Below are positions 24,732 to 32,719 of a stretch of 64,000 nt of DNA, piece after piece. The position numbers and the translations under genes are program-made. Under the pieces are notes generated by a model, which had not been told where the DNA came from, searched no databases, and was given only the letters and a program-made list of their open reading frames with translations. The stretch lies in NCBI GenBank assembly GCA_017592665.1, contig JAGFNW010000041.1, positions 1 through 64,000 of the forward strand, read 5' to 3'. Each line of letters opens with the position of its first letter. The first letter of the stretch is position 1. Source of the DNA: Streptosporangiaceae bacterium NEAU-GS5 (GTDB lineage Bacteria; Actinomycetota; Actinomycetes; Streptosporangiales; Streptosporangiaceae).

Positions 24732-25303
24732 TCTTCCGGGCTCCCATGGGCCGCCATCGAAAAGCCTTCGAGGAAGCCGCGCGCCCGCTCGGCCTTGGGA
24801 TAGCGCTCGACCAGCGCCCAGAAGCGGGGACCGTGGCTGGGCACCAGCAGGTGGACCAGCTCATGGATGATCACGTAGTCGACCACCCACCCGGGCATGC
24901 CGCGCAGCCGCGCCGAGAGCCGGATCGTGCCATGATCAGGGGTGCAGGACCCCCAGCGGTGCTGCTGGTTCTCCACCCACCTGACGCTGGTCGGGACCGC
25001 GCCGCCGCCGAGGAAGCGGTCGGACAGCTCGCGGGCACGCTCCAGAAGGTCGTCGTCGCTGGGGCGTCTTCGCTGCTCCTTGGCCGCAAGCCGGTCGAGC
25101 ATGCGGCGGACCCACTGCTCCTCGTCGGTCGTGCTCAGACCTGCAGGAAGCAGCACGATGGTCTTGTCGCCATCGCGGTACGCGGAAACGGTTCGCCGCC
25201 GACGTGTGCTCCGACGAACCTCGACTGTCTCGGGGGGCACATATGCACGGTAGCCGACACGCGGGGAATTCCACAGGGGGGCACCCACGTTTTCGCTGGT
25301 CAA
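24725..25303 (-). CDS. YgjP-like zinc metallopeptidase (M48/WLM-type)
   Basis: 192 aa. The C-terminal half carries HELVHLLVPSHGPRFW, an HExxH zinc motif followed by the third His, and before it the family block RWVENQQHRWGSCTPDHGTIRLSARL. This is the YgjP-like metallopeptidase domain, a compact cytosolic domain of unknown target. The N-terminal 60 residues form a basic beta-rich region (VEVRRSTRRRRTVSAYRDG). It is coupled to the downstream DUF2064-like gene. It lies divergent from the ThiF-like gene, with about 100 bases between. Confidence 0.9.
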   Translation of the reverse strand: MTSENVGAPLWNSPRVGYRAYVPPETVEVRRSTRRRRTVSAYRDGDKTIVLLPAGLSTTDEEQWVRRMLDRLAAKEQRRRPSDDDLLERARELSDRFLGGGAVPTSVRWVENQQHRWGSCTPDHGTIRLSARLRGMPGWVVDYVIIHELVHLLVPSHGPRFWALVERYPKAERARGFLEGFSMAAHGSPEEC

Positions 25304-25403
25304 TCACTGTTTTCAGAACGTTCAGATTTATCGGCGTCACCGGGGGTTATCCACAGCCTCAGGCTCGGCGCGACGCGGCGGCGGGCAGGCGTGGCATCGT
25401 CCC

Positions 25404-26471
25404 GTGTCCATGAGGCCACGACTGAAGCCCGTGCTCCGCCGCGTCGAGCGCGACCCGCGCACGCTGCAGATCGGCGTCCATCCGCTGCGCGCGGTCGTGC
25501 TCGCCGACCTCGAGCCGCCGATGCGCCGGGTGATCGACAGTCTGGACGGCACCCGCACGCTGCCCGAGGTCATCGCCGCGAGCGAGCTGGCGGAGCCGGT
25601 CGTCCGCGAGTTGCTGGAGCGGCTCATGGCGCACGGCCTTCTCGATGACGCGAGCGCCCACCCAGGTCTGCTGGCCGGGTTGCCGTCGTCGGAGCGCGAG
25701 CGGCTGCGGCCCGACCTCGACGCGCTGTCGCTCACCTCCGCCGACGGCGGGATCGGCGCGTTGCGCCGGCGAAGATCGGCGCAGGTGCGGGTGCACGGCG
25801 CGGGGCGGGTGGGGGCGCAGGTGGTGGCGCTGCTCGCGGCCGCGGGCGTGGGTCACCTGTGCGTGGTCGACCCGGGCACGGCCCGCCGTGAGGATGTCGT
25901 GCCGGGCGGGCTCGGCTGGACCGAGGTGGGCGGCAGCCGCGAAGCGGGCGCGGTGGCCGTGGCCAGGCGGCTGGCGCCGAGCGTCAACGCCTGGCCGGGG
26001 CAGAGCGCGTCCCGGCTGGGTGACGGCGTGCGGCCGGATCTCGTCGTGCTCGCTCCGGTGGAGCCGCTCGATCCGCTCCTCGTCCGCGATCTCGGCACGC
26101 GGCGGATCCCGCATCTGCTGGTCACGGCGTATGAGCGGTGCGGGTCGGTAGGGCCGTTCGTGATGCCGGGCGTCACGCCGTGCCTCGGCTGTCTCGATCT
26201 GATCCGGCGCGACCGCGACCCGGCGTGGCCGGCCGTCCGGGCCCGGCTCGGCGGGTTCCCGGCCGGTGAAATCGCCTGCGACACGGTGCTTTCCACTCTG
26301 GTCGCGGCTCAGGCGGCGGGCCTCGCCTTGGCGTACGTCGACGCCGGGCTTGTGAGCAACCACACAGTGGATGTAATGCCAGATTGGCGGTGGAGACTGC
26401 GCATTTGGGAGTCTCATCCAGAATGTCGTTGTAGTCGCTATGCGACGGCTAAGTTAACAATGGTCGCGTAG
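25404..26471 (+). CDS. ThiF-family / cyclodehydratase-like E1 fold protein
   Basis: 355 aa from GTG 25404, or ATG 25410; neither has a strong ribosome site. The N-terminus (LKPVLRRVERDPRTLQIG, LERLMAHGLLDD) resembles the leader-binding/winged-helix part of TOMM cyclodehydratase partner proteins. The middle has the nucleotide-binding strand VHGAGRVGAQVVALLAAAGVG and VVDPGT of E1/ThiF enzymes. Zinc-type cysteines occur in PCLGCLD and in the C-terminal CRCSR. It is a standalone gene with no precursor peptide or dehydrogenase near, and this type is common in actinobacterial core neighbourhoods. It could adenylate or bind a peptide terminus; the function is not established. Confidence 0.8.
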   Translation: MSMRPRLKPVLRRVERDPRTLQIGVHPLRAVVLADLEPPMRRVIDSLDGTRTLPEVIAASELAEPVVRELLERLMAHGLLDDASAHPGLLAGLPSSERERLRPDLDALSLTSADGGIGALRRRRSAQVRVHGAGRVGAQVVALLAAAGVGHLCVVDPGTARREDVVPGGLGWTEVGGSREAGAVAVARRLAPSVNAWPGQSASRLGDGVRPDLVVLAPVEPLDPLLVRDLGTRRIPHLLVTAYERCGSVGPFVMPGVTPCLGCLDLIRRDRDPAWPAVRARLGGFPAGEIACDTVLSTLVAAQAAGLALAYVDAGLVSNHTVDVMPDWRWRLRIWESHPECRCSRYATAKLTMVA

Positions 26472-26517
26472 ACAGCGCCGGGGGGCGCGCGCAAGCGTAG
26501 AGGGCGCCCGGGGGCGC

Positions 26518-27870
26518 ATGACCAGGATGGCGGGCCACATGGACACCGGGACGGGCACCGAGGGACCATCGCTACCCCGCAACGCGGTGACGCGATCTGC
26601 CAAGCTCGCGACGTTGCCGCTCGGGTTCGCCGGGCGCACGGCGCTCGGGTTCGGCAAGCGGATCGGCGGCAAGCCGGCCGAGCTCGTCGTCCAGGAGATC
26701 CAGCAGCGCACGGCCGACCAGATGTTCCGCATCCTCGGCGAGCTCAAGGGCGGGGCCATGAAGCTCGGCCAGACGCTGTCGATCTTCGAGGCGGCGTTGC
26801 CGCCGGAGATCGTCGGGCCTTATCGGGCCACGCTGACCAAGCTGCAGGACGCCGCGCCGCCGATGCCCGGCGCCCGGGTCCACCGCGTGCTGGCCGAGCA
26901 GCTCGGCGACGACTGGCGGGAGAATTTCCTTTCCTTCGACGACGTTCCGGCCGCGGCCGCCTCGATCGGCCAGGTGCACCGCGCCGTCTGGCACGACGGC
27001 CGCCCGGTGGCCGTCAAGGTCCAATATCCGGGCGCCGGAAAAGCGCTGATCAGCGACTTCAACCAGCTCGCGCGGCTGAGCAAGCTGTTCGGAGTGCTGC
27101 TGCCCGGGCTCGACGTCAGGTCGGTCGTGTCCGAGCTTCGCGAGCGGGTCGTCGAGGAGCTCGACTATCTGCGCGAGGCGGAGGCGCAGCACGCGTTCGC
27201 CACAGAGTTCAAGGACGACCCCGACTTCCACGTGCCCGACGTGATCGCGGCCAACGAGCAGGTGCTGGTCACCGAGTGGATGGACGGCACGCCGCTGTCG
27301 AAGATCATCAGCGGCGGCACCCAGGAGGAGCGCGACCACGCGGGGCTGCTGCTGGTCAGGTTCCTGTTCTGCTCGCCGGCCCGCGTGGGGATGCTGCACG
27401 CCGACCCGCATCCCGGCAACTACCGCGTCCTGCCGGACGGCAAGCTCGGCGTGATCGACTTCGGCGCCGTCAACCGGCTCCCGGACGGATATCCGCGTGT
27501 GTTCGGCACGCTCACCCGGATCTTCAACCAGGGCGACATGAGCGCGGTGGTCGACGGCCTGCGCGCCGAAGGCTTCATCAGGCCGCACATCAAGACGGTC
27601 GACGTCGACGCGCTGGGCGCCTTCCTCGCGCCGTACGTCGAGCCGACGCAGGTCGAGGAGTTCTCCTTCAGCCGCGAATGGCTGCGCGACCAGGTGGCGA
27701 CCGCGACCGACCTCCGGCCGACCAACGTGATCCGGCAGCTCAACCTGCCGGCCTCGTATGTGCTGATCCACCGCGTCCACGCGGCGGGCGTCGGCGTGCT
27801 GTGCCAGCTGGGGGCCACGGCCCGCTTCCGCGACGAAGTGATCCGCTGGGTCCCCGGCTTCGCGGAGTGA
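26518..27870 (+). CDS. ABC1/UbiB-family atypical kinase (AarF-like)
   Basis: 450 aa. Hallmarks of the ABC1 family are the [15 protein letters not shown] helix with the KxGQ motif, ASIGQVHRA in place of the usual glycine loop, VAVKVQYPG (ATP lysine), the long [11 protein letters not shown] helix, [11 protein letters not shown] (catalytic loop) and VIDFGAV (metal Asp). These membrane-associated kinase-like ATPases affect quinone or lipid handling. Start: the first ATG (26518) adds MTRMAGH, and a second start at the ATG of MDTGTG is also possible. The protein has no C-terminal membrane helix. Monocistronic between the ThiF-like gene and a convergent lipoprotein gene. Confidence 0.92.
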   Translation: MTRMAGHMDTGTGTEGPSLPRNAVTRSAKLATLPLGFAGRTALGFGKRIGGKPAELVVQEIQQRTADQMFRILGELKGGAMKLGQTLSIFEAALPPEIVGPYRATLTKLQDAAPPMPGARVHRVLAEQLGDDWRENFLSFDDVPAAAASIGQVHRAVWHDGRPVAVKVQYPGAGKALISDFNQLARLSKLFGVLLPGLDVRSVVSELRERVVEELDYLREAEAQHAFATEFKDDPDFHVPDVIAANEQVLVTEWMDGTPLSKIISGGTQEERDHAGLLLVRFLFCSPARVGMLHADPHPGNYRVLPDGKLGVIDFGAVNRLPDGYPRVFGTLTRIFNQGDMSAVVDGLRAEGFIRPHIKTVDVDALGAFLAPYVEPTQVEEFSFSREWLRDQVATATDLRPTNVIRQLNLPASYVLIHRVHAAGVGVLCQLGATARFRDEVIRWVPGFAE

Positions 27871-27920
27871 CCCGGACCCTCAGGACACCCAGCGGGCTTC
27901 GGCCCAGCCAGCGGTTCGGG

Positions 27921-27970
27921 CCCGCCGCCAACCGCCTGCCGCCAACCGCCTGCCGCCAACCGCCCGGCAC
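27921..27970. repeat. Short tandem repeat, unit CCGCCAACCGCCTG
   Basis: About three and a half copies of a 14-bp unit lie between the stop of the ABC1 kinase gene and the stop of the convergent lipoprotein gene. It is not coding. The unit length matches that of the unrelated repeat at 18514, which may be coincidence. Confidence 0.8.
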
Positions 27971-27984
27971 CCGGCACCATCGGC

Positions 27985-29181
27985 TCAGGGCGCCCAGCGC
28001 CAGATCGCGCCGCCTTTGTAGGGCGGCTCCTCCGCCTCGGTGGCATCGGATCCGGCCGCCCACATGGCTCCCGTCGCCCGTACGGAGACCAGGTGACCGA
28101 TCCTCGTGTTGCCGAGCGGCCCGCGCGGGAAGTCACCGAAGGTCCACTTCGTCCCCATGACGCGGACGTAGCTCTCCACGAAGTCATTCTTGCTGTACAA
28201 GATCCACACGCCCCCGGCCGGATCGGCCTCGATCGGTCCGTACGCGTCGAACGAGGGATCGTCCCGCAGCGTGTACGACCAGCGCCCGGGGACGCCGTGC
28301 AGGAAAAGGCCACGACCGCAGTAGTCGACGTCCTCCTCTTCACCGCCGCACACCCAGGCGATCCAGCCGATCGCGCTGACCCTGCCGGAGGCGTCCACGG
28401 TCACGTCTTCCAGCCTCGAGAACTGCCCCTTGTGCACGGTGGGCACGGCCGGGATCGGGACCGCCCGCCAGACGCCACCCGACCGCCGGGCCAGCGCGGC
28501 GTTGCGATGCGACGAGCCGGCGATCCATCCGTCGGAGACGCTCGCGGGTGTCACGGGCGTCCATTCCTTCCGCCAGGTGGAGCCGTTCCAGCGCCGCAGC
28601 ACGCCCATCGCCTGCCACGGGCCTGACTCCGCGCCGCCCGCGCCGGACAGGATGTTGGCGCCCTCGATGATCCATATGTTCTTCGCGTCGGTGTAGGGCC
28701 GGCCGAACCGCGCGCCGTCCGACGACGTCACCGTCCACGTCGAGCCGTTCCAGTGGGCCTGGCCTGAGTCGCCGAACAGCCAGACGTCGTCGTCGGACAC
28801 GGCCGCGATGCGTGAGGCGAACGAGTCCGGTAACTCGGGCGCGGGCACGCGCGTCCATTCGCCCTTCCCGTCGCCGCGCAACACGAGCGGCTGATCGGTG
28901 GTGCGGCCGCACACCTCGGGCCAGTAGCGGCCGACGACCCACAACGATCCCGACGGCGTGGCCGCCATGTCGAGGTAGGTGTGGTGGAAGTCGTAGTGGG
29001 CCAGCGACCAGCCGCTCCCCGTGGCTCCCGTCGGCGGCGGAGCGGTCGAGCACGTCCTGGCATGCTGCGCAGGGGTCTGCTTGGCGGCGCGGTGAGCCCG
29101 GGTCTGCGGATGCGGCGTGCTCGCGCAGCCGATCGCGACCAGCGCCACGCTCGCTCCGATCATGATCAAGGCCGGTCTCAT
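27985..29181 (-). CDS. Secreted lipoprotein, beta-propeller-like, unknown function
   Basis: 398 aa. The signal peptide ends with lipobox AIGC, so the protein is lipid-anchored at the outer face. The mature part has a Thr/Pro/His-rich linker of about 35 residues, then a Trp- and Gly-rich all-beta domain with recurring segments such as GSLWVVGRYWP, DDVWLFGDSGQAHWNGSTWT, RRWNGSTWRKEWTPV and GGVWILYSKND. Spacing of about 45 residues between them suggests a beta-propeller. Several Cys pairs occur (VCGG, DYCGRG). No enzyme motif. It could bind polymer or protein at the surface. It is divergent from the gene at 29246. Confidence 0.8.
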   Translation of the reverse strand: MRPALIMIGASVALVAIGCASTPHPQTRAHRAAKQTPAQHARTCSTAPPPTGATGSGWSLAHYDFHHTYLDMAATPSGSLWVVGRYWPEVCGRTTDQPLVLRGDGKGEWTRVPAPELPDSFASRIAAVSDDDVWLFGDSGQAHWNGSTWTVTSSDGARFGRPYTDAKNIWIIEGANILSGAGGAESGPWQAMGVLRRWNGSTWRKEWTPVTPASVSDGWIAGSSHRNAALARRSGGVWRAVPIPAVPTVHKGQFSRLEDVTVDASGRVSAIGWIAWVCGGEEEDVDYCGRGLFLHGVPGRWSYTLRDDPSFDAYGPIEADPAGGVWILYSKNDFVESYVRVMGTKWTFGDFPRGPLGNTRIGHLVSVRATGAMWAAGSDATEAEEPPYKGGAIWRWAP

Positions 29182-29245
29182 ACCACCTGAGACGCCACGC
29201 GCCCGCGGAGAGTTTCACACTCGCGGAAAATCGAAATCTTGTTCT

Positions 29246-29704
29246 ATGTTGAAAGTCGTGTACGTCCCGCCCGAGTGGCCGACCGCGGTGCGCCGTCCAG
29301 ACGTCCCGGATTGGGAGGTCTCGGCCGCGACATGGCTGCTGGACGCGTGCCCGCCCGACTATCGGGCCTACACGGTGCTGCGCCGCCACCCGGTGACGCT
29401 CGCCTTCCTGGCCCGTCTGCACGTCGACGGGCAGATCGAGGCCGCCAGGGTCGGTTTCCGCACGGCCGGCTCGCTGAACGCGTTCGTCGAGCCGCACACC
29501 CGGGACGAGATCCAAGAGGTGCTGCGGCGCGAGGGTCCTCGGCTGGTCGCGCTGGCCGCCTCGATCGCCGCGGTGGAGCACGCGCTGCGCGGTGGCACGT
29601 TCACCGAGCAGATCCGGCCCGACGGGGCCCGGAGGATCGTCCCGCCCTCTGGCGACGGGCCGCCGCGTCGCGAGCCCCGCGCCCGGTTCTTCCCCAGGAA
29701 CTGA
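29246..29704 (+). CDS. Hypothetical actinobacterial protein, 152 aa
   Basis: Function not recognised. ATG 29246 or GTG 29258 could start it; GAAAG lies close before the GTG. The protein is soluble and compact, with conserved-looking blocks WPTAVRRPDVPDWE, WLLDACPPDYRAY, RRHPVTLAFLARLHVDGQIEA and FVEPHTRDEIQEVLRREGPRLV, then a basic Pro-rich tail ending RARFFPRN. The alternation of helices suggests a small DNA- or protein-binding fold. It lies upstream of the whiB7 leader region but is separated from it by a promoter. Confidence 0.7.
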   Translation: MLKVVYVPPEWPTAVRRPDVPDWEVSAATWLLDACPPDYRAYTVLRRHPVTLAFLARLHVDGQIEAARVGFRTAGSLNAFVEPHTRDEIQEVLRREGPRLVALAASIAAVEHALRGGTFTEQIRPDGARRIVPPSGDGPPRREPRARFFPRN

Positions 29705-29770
29705 GGGCTTGCGAGATAGGTGATACAGGAGCGCAAGATCGTGTATCGAATCCGTGAAATTGCAGGTAGA

Positions 29771-29807
29771 AAATAGGTTGCCCACTCTGGCGGTTGCCGT
29801 TTAGGGT
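29771..29807 (+). promoter_or_regulatory. Probable whiB7 promoter with AT-rich WhiB7 site
   Basis: TTGCCC (29778-29783) and TAGGGT (29802-29807) are 18 bases apart. AAATA ends 2 bases upstream of the -35 box. WhiB7-activated promoters carry an AT-rich element a few bases upstream of the -35, so this fits autoregulation. Transcription would start near 29815, just upstream of the leader ORF. Confidence 0.55.
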
Positions 29808-29870
29808 CATGGTCAAGTCACTCGGACGCTCCTGTCCGATCTTCTGAACGCCGAAACGAGGTGAGCCCCC

Positions 29871-30119
29871 GTGACGAACATCAACACCATCACCGCCACG
29901 CCGTGGCTCGCCTCCGCATGCCCGGCGGCCGTCTCGCTCGCCCACGCGCAGGCGAAGCATGCTCAGAAACTGCGCAGTGAGCAGGCTGCTGCCCTCCGTA
30001 CCGCCGTGTATGGGCCGTTCACCACGGTCCAGACCATGACGGTCGAACTGCAGACCATCGATGACCCCAATGGCGTCGTGCGAGGTCCGCAACCCTGGAG
30101 ACAACTGGTCATAACCTGA
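29871..30119 (+). CDS. Leader ORF (uORF) of whiB7, 82 aa
   Basis: GTG start at 29871 with GAGGTGAG 5-8 bases upstream. The product (MTNINTITATPWLASACPAA at the N-terminus, ending WRQLVIT) matches no domain. Its position between the promoter and an intrinsic terminator that precedes whiB7, and the fact that its last codons form one arm of an alternative hairpin, argue that translation of the ORF rather than the peptide matters. In mycobacteria and Streptomyces, whiB7/wblC is known to be controlled by ribosome-mediated attenuation at an upstream ORF. The peptide could also have its own role; it is longer than a minimal leader. Confidence 0.7.
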   Translation: MTNINTITATPWLASACPAAVSLAHAQAKHAQKLRSEQAAALRTAVYGPFTTVQTMTVELQTIDDPNGVVRGPQPWRQLVIT

Positions 30120-30180
30120 CCAGACCTCAGGTCTCCAGGCCGCGGATCCGCACACAGGATCCGCGGCCTTCGTGTTTTTC
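30084..30180 (+). promoter_or_regulatory. Transcription attenuator of whiB7 (antiterminator/terminator pair)
   Basis: Terminator: perfect 13-bp stem AGGCCGCGGATCC (30137-30149)/GGATCCGCGGCCT (30157-30169) followed by TCGTGTTTTT. Alternative stem: GGTCCGC (30084-30090) with GCGGATC (30142-30148, one G-U) plus CCTGGAGAC (30094-30102) with GTCTCCAGG (30131-30139). The alternative would sequester the left arm of the terminator, so the two exclude each other. The leader ORF stops at 30117-30119, between the two arms. A ribosome reaching the stop would block the alternative stem and allow termination; stalling upstream would favour readthrough into whiB7. Confidence 0.75.
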
Positions 30181-30228
30181 CAGGCCGCTCAGCCCAACAC
30201 GATCAACCGACAGAAGAAGGTGACGCAG

Positions 30229-30492
30229 ATGGCGGCCCCGATCATGGACCTGATCGAAGCCGAGATCCCCTGTCGTACCGACCCCGACCTGTGGTTCGCC
30301 GAGTCCCCCGACGACGTGGAGTTCGCGAAGGCGCTCTGCGGGGGCTGCCCCATCCGGGAGGCCTGCCTGGCCCGCGCGCTCGAGCGCGAGGAGCCCTGGG
30401 GCGTCTGGGGCGGCGAGCTCATCCTTCGGGGGACGATCGTCCCCCGGAAGCGGCCTCGCGGGCGTCCCCGCAAGAACCCGGTCGCTGCCTAA
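30229..30492 (+). CDS. whiB7: WhiB7-type transcriptional regulator
   Basis: 87 aa from ATG 30229, with AAGAAGG 8 bases upstream. The four Fe-S cysteines are C15, C37, C40 and C46, in the WhiB pattern Cx21CxxCx5C. GVWGGE (58-63) is the WhiB turn that meets sigma factor region 4. The C-terminal KRPRGRPRK is the AT-hook that separates WhiB7 from other WhiB proteins. WhiB7 binds the housekeeping sigma factor and activates intrinsic resistance genes for ribosome-targeting drugs. Expression is predicted to be gated by the attenuator just upstream. The ABC-F gene at 50160 is the kind of gene it often activates (inference). Confidence 0.95.
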   Translation: MAAPIMDLIEAEIPCRTDPDLWFAESPDDVEFAKALCGGCPIREACLARALEREEPWGVWGGELILRGTIVPRKRPRGRPRKNPVAA

Positions 30493-30530
30493 CCACCTCA
30501 CGAACTGCGTACACGAAAGGCCGATCCAAA

Positions 30531-30713
30531 ATGAGCTTCCACTCTTACGCCGCTCTCGATCTTCATCACGAACTGGTTGAAGAGCGAATACGCAGGCTCC
30601 ACCAGGAGGCCGCCGACGACCGTCTCGCCAGCCGTATCAGGAGCGTGCAGAAAGCACGCCGGCAGGTAGAACGCGCGTCCCAGCGCCTCCGCCACGCGCT
30701 CGCGCGCGTGTGA
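30531..30713 (+). CDS. Small helical protein downstream of whiB7, 60 aa
   Basis: ATG 30531 with GAAAGG 9-10 bases upstream. The product is strongly helical and basic at its end (AALDLHHELVEERIRRLHQE, then VQKARRQVERASQRLRHALA), without membrane segment. It starts 38 bases after whiB7 and is probably on the same transcript. Similar short Leu/Arg-rich proteins are widespread in actinobacteria with no known role. The gene is the last one before the left boundary of the integrated element. Confidence 0.65.
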   Translation: MSFHSYAALDLHHELVEERIRRLHQEAADDRLASRIRSVQKARRQVERASQRLRHALARV

Positions 30714-30737
30714 GCCGAACGCGTTAACACACTTTCC

Positions 30738-30754
30738 TTCCCGACAAGGGAAAT
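30738..30754. repeat. Putative left attachment core repeat
   Basis: TTCCCGACAAGGGAAAT; the matching copy at 38186-38201 lacks one G. The sequence is itself partly palindromic (TTCCC/GGGAA), so a chance match is possible. Confidence 0.45.
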
Positions 30755-30853
30755 CCGATGAGTAGATCTACGTCGTACTGAGTCGAACGGGGCTCCCCTC
30801 ACCTGCATGAACGCCCTGAGGGAGTCGCGGCGAGTCTGAAGGAGCCGGAAGGC

Positions 30854-30883
30854 ATTGGCTCCCCAAATTGGCTCCCCGCGACT
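30854..30883. repeat. Putative integrase arm-type site, left copy
   Basis: Two TGGCTCCCC units separated by AAAT, followed by GCGACT. It matches the copy at 38063-38092 over most of its length. Confidence 0.6.
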
Positions 30884-30909
30884 CCTCTCAGAGCGGGAGA
30901 GGAGTCCCT

Positions 30910-31242
30910 ATGACTTTTGAGATCAGCAACGCCTTAACCGGCGAGCAGAACCTTTTCCGTGAGGGCAGCCCCGTTCTCGTGTGGTTCCCGCTGCCCGACG
31001 CCGACCCGTACGACCGCGACACGTGGTCCTGGCTGCCCGGCTCGATCCTGGGCCAGTGCGGACCTGACGAATGGCACATGGTGGTCGAGGCACCCGCACT
31101 CGCCGAGCCGGACCCGAGCATCCCGAACGGTGATGCTCCTGAGAATCTGCTCTACCCCACATGCTTCCGCGACGCGACTGGAGTCCGGCGGGCCTCTGCC
31201 CAAGAGTGGCAGCGCGTGTGGGAGGGGCTGTCACATGGCTGA
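30910..31242 (+). CDS. Hypothetical protein of the integrative element, 110 aa
   Basis: ATG 30910 with AGGAG 6 bases upstream, a strong ribosome site. The acidic protein contains PVLVWFPLPDADPYDRDTWS, WSWLPGSILGQCGPDEWHMV and LYPTCFRDATGVR. The PGSI..QCGPDEW pattern resembles short SH3-like barrel proteins found in actinomycete elements, but I cannot name a family. It overlaps the DUF2637 gene by 8 bases and is co-transcribed with it. Confidence 0.75.
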   Translation: MTFEISNALTGEQNLFREGSPVLVWFPLPDADPYDRDTWSWLPGSILGQCGPDEWHMVVEAPALAEPDPSIPNGDAPENLLYPTCFRDATGVRRASAQEWQRVWEGLSHG

Positions 31243-31906
31243 CCGCCTTATCCGCGCCACGACAGCGCTCGCCGTGCTGACAGTCGCGGCAGTCGCCGCG
31301 GTGATCTCTTACCAGCACGCGTACGAGTTGGTGAGCACCCACGGAGAAGTTGGCATCACCGCACGGCTGGTGCCGTTCACGGTGGACGGACTCATCTGGG
31401 CCGCGTCGATGGTGATTCTGGATGCCAGCCGGCGCGAACGACCCGTTCCCTCACTGGCCAAGGGGAGCTTGAGCGTGGGCATCGTGGCAACGATCGGCGC
31501 CAACGTGGCGCACGGCATGAGCCACGGAACAGTGGGAGCAGTGGTCAGCGCCTGGCCCGCCGTCGCCCTGGTGGGCTCGTTCGAACTACTCATGCTGCTC
31601 ACCCGCAGCGCGACAACGTCGGCCGCCGTTCAGCTGGCACCTGAACCGGATCCCGCTCCACTCGCGCCCGAGGTACCAAAGCGTGTCGATGTGGCACAAA
31701 CGCCGGAAGACGCGATCCGCGCCGACTACCTCGCCAGCCTGAACGGCCCAGGCCGACCGCTATCGCAGCGCTTTCTGGCCGACAAACACGGCATAGATCG
31801 GCGCAAGGTGAAACAGATCATCTCTCTCCACAGCGGTGCAGCCAACGCCAGCACGTACCACTTCCTAGGGAACGCCCCGAGCCCTCGTCATCGCGATCAG
31901 CTATGA
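31235..31906 (+). CDS. DUF2637 membrane protein
   Basis: 223 aa. Four hydrophobic helices fill residues 5-130 (LAVLTVAAVAAVISYQHAYE with the conserved SYQHAYEL; VPFTVDGLIWAASMVILDASR with the conserved VDGL; a third after ATIGANVAHG; a fourth at WPAVALVGSFELLMLL). These are the DUF2637 signatures. The tail has an acidic/Pro linker and a helix-turn-helix-like RFLADKHGIDRRKVKQIIS, as in element-encoded SpdB/transfer-associated proteins. The ATG overlaps the previous stop. It probably functions in plasmid/element spread or regulation; the exact role is not established. Confidence 0.85.
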   Translation: MADRLIRATTALAVLTVAAVAAVISYQHAYELVSTHGEVGITARLVPFTVDGLIWAASMVILDASRRERPVPSLAKGSLSVGIVATIGANVAHGMSHGTVGAVVSAWPAVALVGSFELLMLLTRSATTSAAVQLAPEPDPAPLAPEVPKRVDVAQTPEDAIRADYLASLNGPGRPLSQRFLADKHGIDRRKVKQIISLHSGAANASTYHFLGNAPSPRHRDQL

Positions 31907-32097
31907 CGGGGGCTCTGATCGTTCACGGCCACTGCCCGTTGGGCCTACCGTATTCAGGACGAAGCAATCCGGAATGTTCTCGACAACTGATCGCATTGGC
32001 GTTAACCAAGACCCGATCATCAGAACTGCTCATGCTAATCGCCGCGGTGGAACCAACAACGGTAATCAGGATCGCACAAGTGTTCACATCCGAGTAA
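31903..32097 (+). CDS. Possible small protein, 64 aa
   Basis: The ATG overlaps the DUF2637 stop (ATGA), which supports coupling. The product (MTGALIVHGHCPLGLPYSGR at the start, AAVEPTTVIRIAQVFTSE at the end) matches nothing known. Local GC content is clearly lower than in the flanking core. It may be a remnant frame. Confidence 0.35.
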   Translation: MTGALIVHGHCPLGLPYSGRSNPECSRQLIALALTKTRSSELLMLIAAVEPTTVIRIAQVFTSE

Positions 32098-32719
32098 GTT
32101 GTGACCTTCACAGTGTGACAGATTGTCGCGGCCGATGTCGGCGACGCCGATCAACGCGGCGGCGGGATGGCGATCGAACCGCGAGAACCTTGACTACCCG
32201 GCCTTGGGGGAAGGCCCAGGTGCTTCTCGCCGCGCTGTGCTGCTGCGGTGCATCGTCTGTCCTTTCCGGGACAACGGATCCGGGCGCGCTGAAGGCAGGC
32301 CGGAAGAATCGGCGACGCTTCCGGGCGTGCGTCAGCTCGACACGGATCGGTGCTGAGTGATGGCAGGGATGTCCCGCACGTTGACGTCAGAGGACGTCAG
32401 CGGACCGCGTATTTATGCCGGTGGTGGCGCCGCAAGGCCGTCGATGCGCGGCGCTGCGGCGGGCAAGGGGGTGATACGGCGGATGCCGCTCCTGCGACCC
32501 CATCCAATGACGAGGTCCAGGTCGGACAGGCGGGTCCGCCATCCACGCTGTGCAAAATGTTGCCGCGCACAACATATCTCTGCGTAGCGCGTTGAGGCGA
32601 TGCCCGTCACGCAGTCGGCGTTGGACCGCGGCGCCCGGTTGGTGATCACTCCTGGCCTGCGATTTCAGTCAGATCTTGATCGCGTTTTAGCCGAGGCTGT
32701 CATCTTCACGATCGTGAAT
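32098..32719. other. Non-coding or degraded stretch in the element
   Basis: Only short overlapping frames on both strands, none with a ribosome site or recognisable motif. The composition varies from AT-richer near 32100 to GC-rich near 32450. It probably contains the promoter of the large secreted-protein gene and decayed element sequence. Confidence 0.4.

Noticed and set aside
25404-26471. A complete thiazole/oxazole RiPP cluster around the ThiF-like gene
   Set aside because: Neighbouring genes are a metallopeptidase and an ABC1 kinase. No precursor peptide, dehydrogenase or exporter is seen within 5 kb.
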